This document shows, piece after piece, positions 41,592 to 52,500 of a stretch of DNA of 64,000 nt (positions within the stretch are counted from its first letter, which is position 1; the number at the start of each line of letters is the position of its first letter). The DNA is taken from NCBI GenBank assembly GCA_016165875.1, contig JABBOT010000014.1:4516093-4580092 (forward strand). The letters run 5' to 3'. The notes below the pieces were generated by a model. That model was not told the DNA's origin. It saw nothing but the letters and a program-made list of their open reading frames with translations, and did not search any database. The translations under genes and the position numbers were made by a program. The DNA is from Acanthopleura granulata (taxonomy: Eukaryota; Mollusca; Polyplacophora; Chitonida; Chitonidae).

Positions 41592-41729
41592 TTACTTCAT
41601 AATATCTGCTGGAATGATCCCCTGTTTTATAAGCATGTCCTTGGTCGCCATCGCGAGAGCCACGTTCTCGACCACCATACCCATATCGCTATCGATATCA
41701 AGTATTGGTGTGGCACCCCCAGTGACCAT
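41592..41729 (-). CDS. Small Polinton frame, 45 aa
   Basis: ATG at 41727-41729, TAA at 41592-41594. Reads MVTGGATPILDIDSDMGMVV then ENVALAMATKDMLIKQG. It ends two bases before the next minus frame. Probably a small or truncated element protein; no homologue recognised. Confidence 0.35.
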   Translation of the reverse strand: MVTGGATPILDIDSDMGMVVENVALAMATKDMLIKQGIIPADIMK

Positions 41730-42051
41730 TTGCCTAGGCGACCGTAGCCAATCGTAAGACCAGAGACAATAGCACTGTGATAAATCGTATTGACAAGCAT
41801 CTTTCCATTAGGGTACTCATGTTTGACACTCCATATGAAAAAGGCTTCGGTATGTATCTAATTGGTTAACAACATTTGGCAGCGACTCTCGAGGTGATGT
41901 AGCAAGGGCCTTTGATGACTCGTGGCGCCGCTGCCACCAGATAACTCATGCAACTCAAAGAGCCCCAGCAATATAAAGAGTCGAGTTGGCTGTCATTTCG
42001 ATGCTTGGTGGAGTAGGTGCCTTCTGTATTTCTGTTTGGTCCTTCTCATTA

Positions 42052-42240
42052 TTATCCGTCTCTCTGTTCGACCAACGATTTGGCCGAACTCAATTCGGCC
42101 AACATTTTTTTCTGTTTTGCTTTTCTGGCCGCGGCCCCTGCTCGCTCTGCGGCTACCTTTTTGGGGTTGTTTTGACGCTCCTCAGTCGAAGTCATCTTAA
42201 TCAGTTTCTTTTGACGTTCCTCAGCCGAAGGCGTCTCATT
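42052..42240 (-). pseudogene. Basic Lys/Arg/Ala-rich Polinton fragment
   Basis: Minus-strand frame with two copies of a TPSAEERQKK / TSTEERQNN theme, then KKVAAERAGAAARKAKQKKM, ending at TAA 42052-42054. It is strongly basic, like a DNA- or capsid-associated protein. No start codon is seen at its upstream edge. Confidence 0.4.
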
Positions 42241-42274
42241 TGGTAACGTCGCCGTCTAAGGTGCTACCGTTGGG

Positions 42275-42890
42275 CTATCTGACATCGTCTTTCTCGAGCA
42301 TACATGTCCAAATCGAACATGCCTCATGGTAGTCAAAGCTGTTGTAAGGGGGTGCTAAGCACATGTCAAACCTGTGGTACAGTTCGCATGTTGTAGTGAC
42401 AAGCGCGTGTTCAACAAATGGATCACATTTTAGATCGCCCATCAGTTTAGGCCGATTTTCTGGAGGAAATGGTAGGAACAATCAGGTCAACCTCGAGCAT
42501 ATGGATAGCGCGTTACTAAACCGCATCTCTTAACGGTTATGCAGTCTTTCAATCGCTTCGTCGTCCATAACGTCAGTTTTCTCGGGAGTAAAGTGTTTTC
42601 CCAGGTACTGTCTGCATCGTCCACCAGCAACAAGGGCGGCTAGGTGCTCTCGTCTTTGCAGACACGATCAGTGTTCCTTTGCGACCATGGCCACCTCGGG
42701 ATGGTGCTTGCAGCCGGCTGCAAAGCACTTCTTTGCCTCATCCCACTGCTGGTAGGCGTGGAGGCCTTGGGTGTACAGCTGGTTGGGATCCCCTCGATTA
42801 TCACCTCCACCTTGGCTATTTGGGGGATGTAGAAAGCCTCGGTGTTCCGCTGGAAGGCATCGGCTGGGTTCTCGCAGCATCAGGATGCCT
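42275..42890 (-). pseudogene. Polinton fragments downstream of the capsid-like frame
   Basis: Minus-strand pieces in different frames: 42535-42890 (GLHAYQQWDEAKKCFAAG, HHPEVAMVAKEH, then TPEKTDVMDDEAIERL after a stop) and 42275-42481 (CDPFVEHALVTTTCELYHRF). The first appears to continue the capsid-like protein after a frame change near 42890; the second is not recognised. Confidence 0.4.
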
Positions 42891-42891
42891 T

Positions 42892-43605
42892 TCATGCGGG
42901 AACGTTGAGGTTGATATTCCACTGGGTATCGTTCTTGTTGTGTCTGAATTTGCTCTTCCGGTGCACGCGGTCGAACAGTATTGCCAGGCGCCCGGCGTAC
43001 TGGTTACGGATCACCCGGGCGAGCTCCGGATCTGTGACCATGTCGTAGTCGAGGCTGTTATCGATGGTGTACCTGGCATTGGCATCCCCTGTGGTCCGGA
43101 GTACGCGTCTGAAGTTATTGAAAGTTAGCTCGTATTCCAGCCTGTCCCCCAGGACCGACTGGTAGAATGGCATATGAGCCTCTAGAAGCTCAAAGTCGAG
43201 GGGGACGTAGTAGTGGTTGTCATAGGCGTCTGCAACGGCTTTGTCATCGATTGCCTGCACAGTTTTGCCGCTGATTGTTATTATGGTCGTCTTTGCAACA
43301 GCACCGCCGACCTTCTGGACCACTGTTCGGTTGACGGTCGAGTCCAGGGAGAATGTGAAAGGAAGTTTCGCGGTCCGTGGGACAATGACGTTATAGGCGC
43401 CGAGATTGGGGAACCGAACCATAAGTTGGTGGTTCTGGTTGGTGGTACCCGGGTTATGTATGATGACGACCGACTGCCGCACACCGTTGAACCCAAAGGA
43501 GGATTTAAGGTGGCAGTAAGGTTTAGCCTTTCGTCCGTATTGACTCGTGTTTATTAAACACCGGCAGATATTATGAATGAATAGGCGTCTACAGCATATC
43601 TTCAA
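42892..43605 (-). pseudogene. Capsid-like protein of the Polinton, C-terminally broken
   Basis: Long minus-strand frame. Segments such as HQLMVRFPNLGAYNVIVPRT, KLPFTFSLDST, YYVPLDFELLEAHMPFYQ and DMVTDPELARVIRNQYAGRL have the beta-rich character of Polinton capsid proteins, and I assign it as a probable double-jelly-roll major capsid protein. The frame ends at 42892 while related sequence continues in another frame. The first residues of the frame (about 43540-43605) may be noncoding. Confidence 0.5.
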
Positions 43606-43611
43606 TATAAG

Positions 43612-43947
43612 ATGGCGGATTTGAGGTTGGACCCTCTAGATGATCTTGATATTAATGAACGAGATGATGAGGGGATGGAAGAGACCTATGGCTGCCAAAG
43701 AGAGGGTAACACACAATCACTTGAGCGTGAGGCCGTCCGAACAGCCCTAGATGACTGTTATAAGGCCATTGCGGAACAATACGGGGTGATCCCCGCTGCG
43801 GGATACATTATTCTGATTTCGAGCTGGTCGATAATCGACTACGTCTTGTGGCTTATCCCAGCTTTGATATTATCAACAAAAGCACAGGCAAGCCACTCAC
43901 GCTATCGACATTCAAGAAGCGTTTCGGTGTGGGTTTCATCCGGATGA
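43612..43947 (+). pseudogene. Polinton plus-strand frame of unknown function, frame change near 43800
   Basis: Begins MADLRLDPLDDLDINERDDE, an acidic N-terminus, then REAVRTALDDCYKAIAEQYG. Around 43800 the downstream sequence looks more protein-like in a different frame (FELVDNRLRLVAYPSFDI, LSTFKKRFGVGFIRMNLVL), closing with TAG near 43962. Probably one gene with a frameshift, near the right terminus of the element. Confidence 0.4.
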
Positions 43948-44189
43948 ACTTAGTCCTGTAGGGTTTGAATTTTGTGTGCTTTGCCGCGCCATACAAAACT
44001 TGTCACGCCTATCAAAACTTGTCCGGTGGGACACCAAGTGAGAGCTCAGTTCAGATAGAAAAACCATAGCCGCTTCAGCTAGTTGTATACATGATAGAGT
44101 GACCCAGTGCTTATCTAAAAGTCAACTCACTATCAGCGTGCATTAGATATAGCTCACTGTAAGCTTTATTTATCTAGCTATGTCAATAT

Positions 44190-44234
44190 AAGGCGTACGT
44201 AAACAATCGCCAATTATCTATGTCGCTGGACACT
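44190..44234 (-). repeat. Polinton right terminal inverted repeat
   Basis: Its reverse complement starts AGTGTCCAGCGACATAGATA, then ATTGGCGATTGTTTACGTAC. It pairs with 37619-37664; outermost bases differ by a short indel. Confidence 0.85.
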
Positions 44235-44404
44235 ATATGGCTTGATGTGCAGCAGAAATTAGTCAGAGCAGGGGTAGGGGGGCTTCCTGGGGGGTGGGGC
44301 GGCTCCTAATAACAAGTCCAATCACCCTTCCTGCTGCTCTTCTCCATACATAATACCTATTGCCTATACCGCACGAGAGATAAAGGTTCCTGCATGGATT
44401 AGTG

Positions 44405-44584
44405 GTTATATAGGATTTTTGCGAACTGCAATGGCCCAAGAGCCTCTCACCAATGCGGCCGCTGTGAGTTCGTGCCCAGCTCATAATGGCTATGCCTGGG
44501 TTTCCTCCCGCCATAATGATATTCACCGTCGTGTAAATGAAATATTTCTATGGGCAAAACACCAATCAAATAAACAAATAAATT
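44405..44584 (+). mobile_element. SINE, internally deleted
   Basis: Head region degraded; GCCGCTGTGAGTTCGTGCCC, then a shortened body, CCGTCGTGTAAATGAAATAT and AAACACCAATCAAATAAACA. Confidence 0.75.
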
Positions 44585-44589
44585 ATAAG

Positions 44590-45426
44590 AGGCAAATAAT
44601 TTTCTATTGTGTTAAACACTCATAAATGCCCCTTAAGAGGCCATTTGTTACAACCAGGTATACGACAGGCCTACTGACATACACAGCCAAATTGACAAGA
44701 GCTGGATTTGAACCTGCCGATTGGCTATGGAGAAATTAACGTTGTAGTCGACTAAGTTCCAACAAGACAACCAACTGCTTCAATATACGTCATACTGACA
44801 GATTATTTTAAACCAATTATTCACAACTCGTAAGGGGTATATCCGCCTCATTTCCACCAATCACATGAATTCGTCAAATTGCCAGGCTTGAAGCATGTAT
44901 AACATTCGCAGTGCTGCGTCAGTGGAATGCAAGGCCCAAGACACGAGACACAACACTGCCATCAAATATATCAAAGAACTCTGACACCAGTTTGGCCAAT
45001 ACTTCGCCACGCTTGTGTGGTTAATTCATGATAAACACCAAACACAAAGTACCCAGACAGCAAATTTCAAACGTCATCACTTAACCCAATTGTGTGATGA
45101 AAACTCGTAGGGTGGAAACGTCATCCAACCAGCCATCTAATTCCGATCCTGCTGCCGTGCTAAGGTGTCTTTTGAGCTTAAATAATGTGAGCAAACTTCT
45201 CATTCAATTCCAAATGTAGGTACATGTACTTCTAGTTAAGTGTGACCGAAAACCATTGATCACACTGCCGTAGTGGTTTTGGCTAGGCTTACTTTGCCAG
45301 CCGTTTTGTCTATCTGCAATATGCATATGATCAGATTTGTTTGTCAATCATTACAATTATATCACCCATGAAAAAATAAATAAATAAAAGAAAACAACAA
45401 AAAATATATTCTGATATCTAAAATAA
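44590..45426. other. Intergenic stretch with no recognised gene
   Basis: Between the SINE and the 3' end of the mucin gene; nothing recognised. Confidence 0.45.
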
Positions 45427-45471
45427 TTTATTCGCCGAAAACACACACGGATATGCTTAACAGGTTTTATT
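45427..45471 (-). terminator. Candidate polyadenylation signals of the mucin-like gene
   Basis: Minus-strand AATAAA hexamers occur at 45466-45471 and 45427-45432, about 22 and 61 bases after the stop codon (45493-45495). Either would give a very short 3'UTR. Confidence 0.5.
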
Positions 45472-45492
45472 TTTCCCCTCGAAAGAGATGAA

Positions 45493-46576
45493 CTAGAAAG
45501 CCATGTTTGACGTCGTCGCCTGGGAGAGTCCGCTGGCCGCGTAAGCGTCATACTCGCAACCATGGCAACCGCAAGACTCGATCTTCACGTAGGTGTGCTG
45601 GCGGACTTCGTTATTGGCTGGAAGAAAAGAACACCAATTTTGCACTGACAGTACAAACAATCAAAACTCTGAATAACCCCTGTAACCATTGAGTCTAAAG
45701 GCTTTGTTTTGTTATCCAGAGCCCATCTGTTGTCCAGTTTTAGTTATGTCTGAAAGCGAACATTTATGTACATGGGTAGTACAATGGTCAGGTGAGATAA
45801 CCACTGATGCACTGGACAAATCTGCAAATCTAAAAATCTTGCATTTTAGATTATCATGCACACTAGGTGAGAAATTCACTGACAGCAAGATCAGTCAGCT
45901 GGTTCAATAATGAAGTTTAAAATTAAGTTAGATTGAAATTAATATCTCAAGAATTCATTAAATATTTATCCGAAAAGGTGGTTTATGTGTGTCTTCTCAT
46001 TATAACAATCGTTTTAATCTGTCAATGAAGCTTTGCAGCACCACACAGAAGACAGACGGAAGATCATTAAGAGCAAAGTATTTCAGCGAGTGTTAAAATG
46101 ATTAAAGAAAAGACTGTGATCAGCGAGACCTTAAAACTCTAAACTTCAAACACACTATAAAATATAAGGAATCTTTTGATTTCAGTTGCGTGGTGACATA
46201 ACCACAAACATACTGAAAGTAACTTTCCAGAAACTAAAAGTATTGTATTAAACAATCCTGAAACTCCCGGGTGCTTCTCTAACATGATTTCGCGGCTAGA
46301 AATTTTATGCTGTTAAGTTAAACAACAACAAATGAAATCACAAAGCTGGGCCCAACACACGCTTCTAATACTCACCACAGGTGAGCGAAATGGTCCTTCT
46401 GGAGACTTTGGTTGGCTTGCAGCAGTGACAGTTGGTCTCGAAGTAGGGGTATGTGAAGGAAGCTGTGGTGTTAGAAGCACACGACCCAGCGCAGTAGGCC
46501 AGCTCTACAGGGCCATCTGACACGCAGCCTTCAACCTCCATGGTCAGGTTCAGGGTCCTCTTAAAGCATGAATCCT
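45493..46576 (-). CDS. C-terminal cystine knot (CTCK) domain, last two mucin exons
   Basis: Exons 46376-46576 and 45493-45617, joined in phase 1. Eleven cysteines follow the CTCK pattern: DSCFKRTLNL, EGCVSDG, AYCAGSC, then NCHCCKPTKV, ISLTC, and finally IESCGCHGCEY. In mucins and von Willebrand factor this domain dimerises the C-termini. The short tail after it (AYAASGLSQATTSNMAF) is polar and ends at TAG. Confidence 0.9.
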
Positions 46577-49500
46577 CTGAGGAAAGAAGAAAAAGACAGA
46601 CTGATTTGTGTTTAACGAATGTTAAGCTCCACACTAGTTCACCACTTGCTCATCCATGCGATAGTGTGTTCAAATCAAGTCAATCCTGGCTTGGTTGTGG
46701 CAATTTAAGACATACACAACTAAATCACCCACCTTCCTTGGTGACATCCTGGCTTTCGGGTGTTGTGGAGATACCTTGGGATGTTGTAGTGGCAGTTGAT
46801 TCTGAAAAAATAAAAACAGACTTGATTCATTTACCAGTTAGGAAGACAGCCGCTACAGAGGTATATATCCAGTTAAGGGCTAACAGCCTGCAGAATTATG
46901 ACCAAACTTAGGACTGAGAAAACATATCCGAAGGCTTACACTTTGCTTTGGGTCTCTGTTCGTTTGGTATAAGAAAGATGGTCACAAGAAATTCTGAAGT
47001 CAGCAGAATCATTCAATGGTAATACAAAGAACATAATCTATCTACACTGGATTCAACAGCATTTGCATACCATTGGGCTCTTCCAACCCTTATCTTCTCT
47101 TTCATTTATTTTTTTTGTTATTGATCACACTATACTCGAGAATTTTTCATTTCTACAGTGGCAATCGGCTTTAAGGGTCGAGGAAACTTGGGTAAATCAC
47201 GGTCTGACCATGGCACCCACTGCCCCACTTGTGATGTATTGATATGCACACCATGTGTTTGGAAGACGAGTGCCCTCCCACAAGCTCTGGACAGTGCGGA
47301 CGACCTGAAGCTGAACTAATGAATGGATACACACCATACCACATTCACACACAGGAACTGATACATGGTTTTGGACTCACCTGTCACAGAGGTAGTGCTG
47401 ATAACTTCAGTGACATTTCTCAGTTCAGGTGTGATGCTAACTTCTGGAAACATGGTAAAGAAAGTCAACTACAAGTACCCTCTTCAAAATGATAAACTTG
47501 TAACAGAGTTCAAATAATATTATTCTTTTCAGTTTTCTATTCTTGTCAGATTTCCATTTCTTGTCACATTTCTATTTTTATCAGATTTCCATTTCTTGTC
47601 ACATTTCTATTTCTATCAGATTTCCATTTCTTGTCACATCTTTATTTCTATCAGATTTCTATTCTTCATGCATTTTATTTCTATGTGGATTTCTTTTCAT
47701 GTCACATTTCTATTCTGTTAAGATTTTTGGTTTAAGGTATAAGGTTTTGTGTTAGGATGAGACTGATATTAAGTTAACAGTTACTTCCAATATCATTTGA
47801 ATCATCTAAGTGTGACATACATTGTACAGATACATTGCTTACTCTGCAGGTGGAAAACAATCATAAATGAATGGGTTAGTGATTAAATTGGTAGCTGTGA
47901 AGGGACCCACCAGGTTCAGTAGGAGAGATATACAGGGCCGTGGTGACCGTCTTGGTCAAGGGAGCAGACACGGTCGTCACACCGACAGTTGTGGGGCTCA
48001 AGTTGGGGGTCCTGCCCACGGTTGTCTGTTCTTCTGGTGTTGAGTAGAGTCCTCCTGGTGTTGTTGACGCTGAAGGCGAAGTTGTTGCAACTACAACGGT
48101 GCTACCAGGCTGAACAGTTGTGGGTGGTGGTGGTGGTTGTGTTTTAACAGTTGTGGGTACAGATGGTGTCTCTGTTGGTGGAAGACTTGTGGGTACAGAT
48201 GGTGTCTCTGTTGGTGGAAGTCTTGTGGGTACAGATGGTGTCTCTGTTGTGGGTGGTGGTGGTGGTAGATGTGTCGTAACAGTTGTGGGTACAGATGGTG
48301 TCTCTGTTGATGGAACTCTTGTGGGTACAGATGGTGTCTCTGTTGGTGGAAGTGTTGTGGGTACAGATGGTGTCTCTGTTGATGGAACTCTTGTGGGTAC
48401 AGATGGTGTCTCTGTAGGTGGAAGTGTTGTGGGTACAGATGGTGTCTCTGTTGGTGGAAGACTTGTGGGTACAGATGGTGTCTCTGTTGTGGGTGGTGGT
48501 GGTGGTAGATGTGTCGTAACAGTTGTGGGTACAGATGGTGTCTCTGTTGGTGGAAGTGTTGTGGGTACAGATGGTGTCTCTGTTGATGGAACTCTTGTGG
48601 GTACAGATGGTGTCTCTGTAGGTGGAAGTGTTGTGGGTACAGATGGTGTCTCTGTTGATGGAAGTCTTGTGGGTACAGATGGTGTCTCTGTTGTGGGTGG
48701 TGGTGGTTGTGTCGAAACAGTTGTTGGAACAGATGGTGTCTCTGTTGATGGAACTCTTGTGGGTACAGATGGTGTCTCCGTTGGTGGAAGTGTTGTGGGT
48801 AGAGATGGTGTCTCTGTTAATGGAACTCTTGTGGGTACAGATGGTGTCCCTGTTTTGGGTGGTGGTGGTGGTTGTGTCGAAACAGTTGTTGGAACAGATG
48901 GTGTCTCTGTTGATGGAACTCTTGTGGGTACAGATGGTGTCCCTGTTGGTGGAAGTGTTGTGGGTACAGATGGTGTCTCTGTTGATGGAACTCTTGTGGG
49001 TACAGATGGTGTCACTGTTGTGGGTGGTGGTGGTGGTGGTTGTGTCGAAACAGTTGTTGGGACAGATGGCGTCTCTGTTGATGGAACTCTTGTGGGTACA
49101 GATGGTGTCTCTGTTGGTGGAAGTGTTGTGGGTATAGATGGTGTCTCTGTTGTGGGTGGTGGTGGTTGTGTCGAAACAGTTGTTGGAACAGATGGCGTCT
49201 CTGTTGATGGAACTCTTGTGGGTACAGATGGTGTCTCTGTTGGAGGAAGTGTTGTGGGTATAGATGGTGTCTCTGTTGTGGGTGGTGGTGGTTGTGTCGA
49301 AACAGTTGTTGGAACAGATGGCGTCTCTGTTGATGGAACTCTTGTGGGTACAGATGGTGTCTCTGTTGGTGGAAGTGTTGTGGGTACAGATGGTGTCTCT
49401 GTTGATGGAACTCTTGTGGGTACAGATGGTGTCTCTGTAGGTGGAAGTGTTGTGGGTACAGATGGTGTCTCGGTTGTGGGTGGTGGTGGTTGTGTCGTAA

Positions 49501-52500
49501 CAGTTGTGGGTACAGATGGTGTCTCTGTTGATGAAACTCTTGTGGGTACAGATGGTGTCTCTGTTGGAGGAAGTGTTGTGGGCACAGATGGTGTCCCTGT
49601 TGGTGGAAGTCTTGTGGGTACAGATGGTGTCTCTGTTGGAGGAAGTGTTGTGGGTATAGATGGTGTCTCTGTTGTGGGTGGTGGTGGTTGTGTCGAAACA
49701 GTTGTTGGAACAGATGGTGTCTCTGTTGATGAAACTCTTGTGGGTACAGATGGTGTCTCTGTTGGACGAAGTGTTGTGGGCACAGATGGTGTCTCGGTTG
49801 TGGGTGGTGGTGGTTGTGTCGTAACAGTTGTGGGTACAGATGGTGTCTCTGTTGGTGGAAGTCTTGTGGGTGCAGATGGTGTCCCTGTTGTGGGTGGTGG
49901 TGGTGGTTGTGTCGAAACAGTTGTTGGAACAGATGGTGTCTCTGTTGATGAAACTCTTGTGGGTACAGATGGTGTTTCTGTTGGAGGAAGTGTTGTGGGC
50001 ACAGATGGTGTCTCGGTTGTGGGTGGTGGTGGTTGTGTCGTAACAGTTGTGGGTACAGACGGTGTCTCTGTTGGTGGAAGTCTTGTGGGTGCAGATGGTG
50101 TCTCTGTTGTGGGTGGTGGTGGTTGTGTCGAAACAGTTGTTGGAACAGATGGTGTCTCTGTTGATGAAACTCTTGTGGGTACAGATGGTGTCTCTGTTGG
50201 AGGAAGTGTTGTGGGCACAGATGGTGTCTCGGTTGTGGGTGGTGGTGGTTGTGTCGTAACAGTTGTGGGTACAGATGGTGTCTCTGTTGGTGGAAGTCTT
50301 GTGGGTACAGATGGTGTCTCTGTTGGTGGAACTCTTGTGGGTACAGATGGTGTCTCTGTAGGTGGAAGACTTGTGGGTACAGATGGTGTCTCTGTTGTGG
50401 GTGGTGGTGGTGGTTGTGTCACAGCAGTTGTGGGAACAGATGGTGTGACTGTTGTAGGTGGTAGTTGTGTCGTAACAGCTGTGGGTACAGATGGTGTTCC
50501 TGTTGGTGGAAGTCTTGTGGGTACAGATGGTGTCTCTGTTGGTGGAAGTCTTGTGGGTACAGATGGAGTCTCTGTAGGTGGCAGAGTTGTGGGTGGTGGT
50601 GGTGGTGGTTGTGTCACAACAGTTGTTGGGACAGATGGTGTCTCTGTTGGTGGAACTCTTGTGGGTACAGATGGTGTCTCTGTTGGTGGAAGTCTTGTGG
50701 GTACAGATGGTGTCTCTGTTGTGGGTGGTGGTGGTGGTTGTGTTACAGCAGTTGTGGGAACAGATGGTGTGACTGTTGTAGGTGGTAGTTGTGTCGTAAC
50801 AGCTGTGGGTACAGATGGTGTTCCTGTTGGTGGAAGTGTGGGTACAGAGGATGTCTCTGTTGTGGGCGGTAGTTGTGTCGTAACAGTTGTGGGTACAGAT
50901 GGTGTCTCTGTTGGTGGAAGTCTTGTGGGTACAGATGGTGTCTCTGTTGGTGGAAGTCTTGTGGGTACAGATGGTGTCTCTGTAGGTGGAAGACTTGTGG
51001 GTACAGATGGTGTCTCTGTTGTGGGTGGTGGTGGTGGTTGTGTCACAGCAGTTGTGGGAACAGATGGTGTGACTGTTGTAGGTGGTAGTTGTGTCGTAAC
51101 AGCTGTTGGTACAGATGGTGTTCCTGTTGGTGGAAGTGTGGGTACAGATGGTGTGACTGTTGTAGGTGGTAGTTGTGTCGTAACAGCTGTGGGTACAGAT
51201 GGTGGTCCTGTTGGTGGAAGTCTTGTGGGTACAGATGGTGTCTCTGTTGGTGGAAGTCTTGTGGGTACAGATGGAGTCTCTGTAGGTGGCAGAGTTGTGG
51301 GTGGTGGTGGTGGTGGTTGTGTCACAGTTGTTGGGACAGATGGTGTCTCTGTTGGTAGAAGTGTTGTTGGAACAGATGGTGTCTCTGTTGGTGGAAGTTT
51401 TGTCGGTACAGATGGTGTCCTTGTTGGTGGAAGTGTGGATACAGATGGTGTTTGTGTTGGGGGAAGTCCGGTGGGTACAGATGGTGGTTGTGTCACAACA
51501 GTTGTTGGAACAGACGGTGTCTCTGTTGATGGAACTCTTGTGGGTACAGATGGTGTCTCTGTTGTGGGTGGTGGTGGTTGTGTCGTAACAGTTGTGGGTA
51601 CAGATGGTGTCTCTGTTGGTGGAACTCTTGTGGGTACAGATGGTGTCTCTGTTGGAGGACGTGTTGTGGGTACAGATGGTGTCTCTGTTGGTGGTAGTGT
51701 TGATACAGATGGCGTCCCTGTTGGTGGAAGTGTGGATACAGATGGTGGTTGTGTCGCAACAGTTGTGGGTACAGATGGTGTCTCTGTTGTAGGTGGTGGT
51801 GGTGGTTGTGTCGCAACAGTTGTGGGTACAGATGGTGTTTCTGTTGGTGGACGTCTTGTGAGAACAGATGGTGTCTCTGTTGGTGGAAGTATTGTAGTTA
51901 CAGATGGTGTCTCTGTTGGGGGAAGTGTTGTGGGAACAGATGGTGCCTCTGTAGTCTCTGTCGTTGGCAGAGTTGTGGATACAGATGGTGTTCTTGAAGT
52001 CACTCCTGGTGGAAGGGTTGTTGATGTAGATGGTGCCTTTGTAGTGTCTGTTGGTAGCAGAGTTGTGGGAACAGATGGTGCCTCTGTAGGGGGAAGTGTC
52101 GTGGGTACAGATGGTGCTTGTGTAGTCTCTGTTGGTGGAGCTGTTGTGGTTACTGTTGACAGTGAAAAAGTACATTAATAAACCAATCACCTAAATGTTC
52201 AAATTTAGTACAATGATGATCAGTGACTCGATTCTATGGATTTGCTCTATATCATGTACGATTTGACATTATCTCACATATAATAAATACAAGTGAGTAG
52301 TTTTTCCCTTCAGCATCCTTTACTGACACTTTCTGAAACACAAAAAGGTCAACAAGGTCTAAGCGCATTTGTAAAAAGTAACCATGGTATCACCGTGCTC
52401 AAAAGTATTCTGCCCTTGAGCCACTGGTGCATAGTTTATTACCTTGTTCATAGCAGCCATTTATTTCCATCTTCACACGGTAGATGTCGGGCTGTTGCTG

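Larger units (their letters stand above)
37619..44234. mobile_element. Polinton/Maverick (adintovirus-like) element, internally deleted and decayed
   Basis: A 6.6-kb block is bounded by imperfect terminal inverted repeats (37619-37664 and 44190-44234). Both start with AG, and 29 core bases carry only three transitions. Flanking hexamers ACATGC (37613-37618) and ATATGG (44235-44240) match at 4 of 6, a possible eroded 6-bp target duplication. Inside are DNA polymerase B motifs, an SF1 helicase C-terminus and HNH-like segment on the plus strand, and integrase, capsid-like and small conserved frames on the minus strand. This set is diagnostic of Polintons, which are usually 15-20 kb, so more than half is missing. 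Frames are broken by stops and shifts; the element appears dead. Base composition is GC-richer than the flanks. Confidence 0.85.

Noticed and set aside
47105..47220. Possible minus-strand SINE remnant (TTATTGATCACACTATACTCGAG region)
   Set aside because: Too diverged to distinguish from chance; only scattered matches to the family.
48120..52190. 1,350-codon ORFs on the plus strand and in a second minus frame over the mucin repeat exon
   Set aside because: They arise from a stop-free 36-nt repeat. Only the PTS frame is continuous with the flanking exons in phase.
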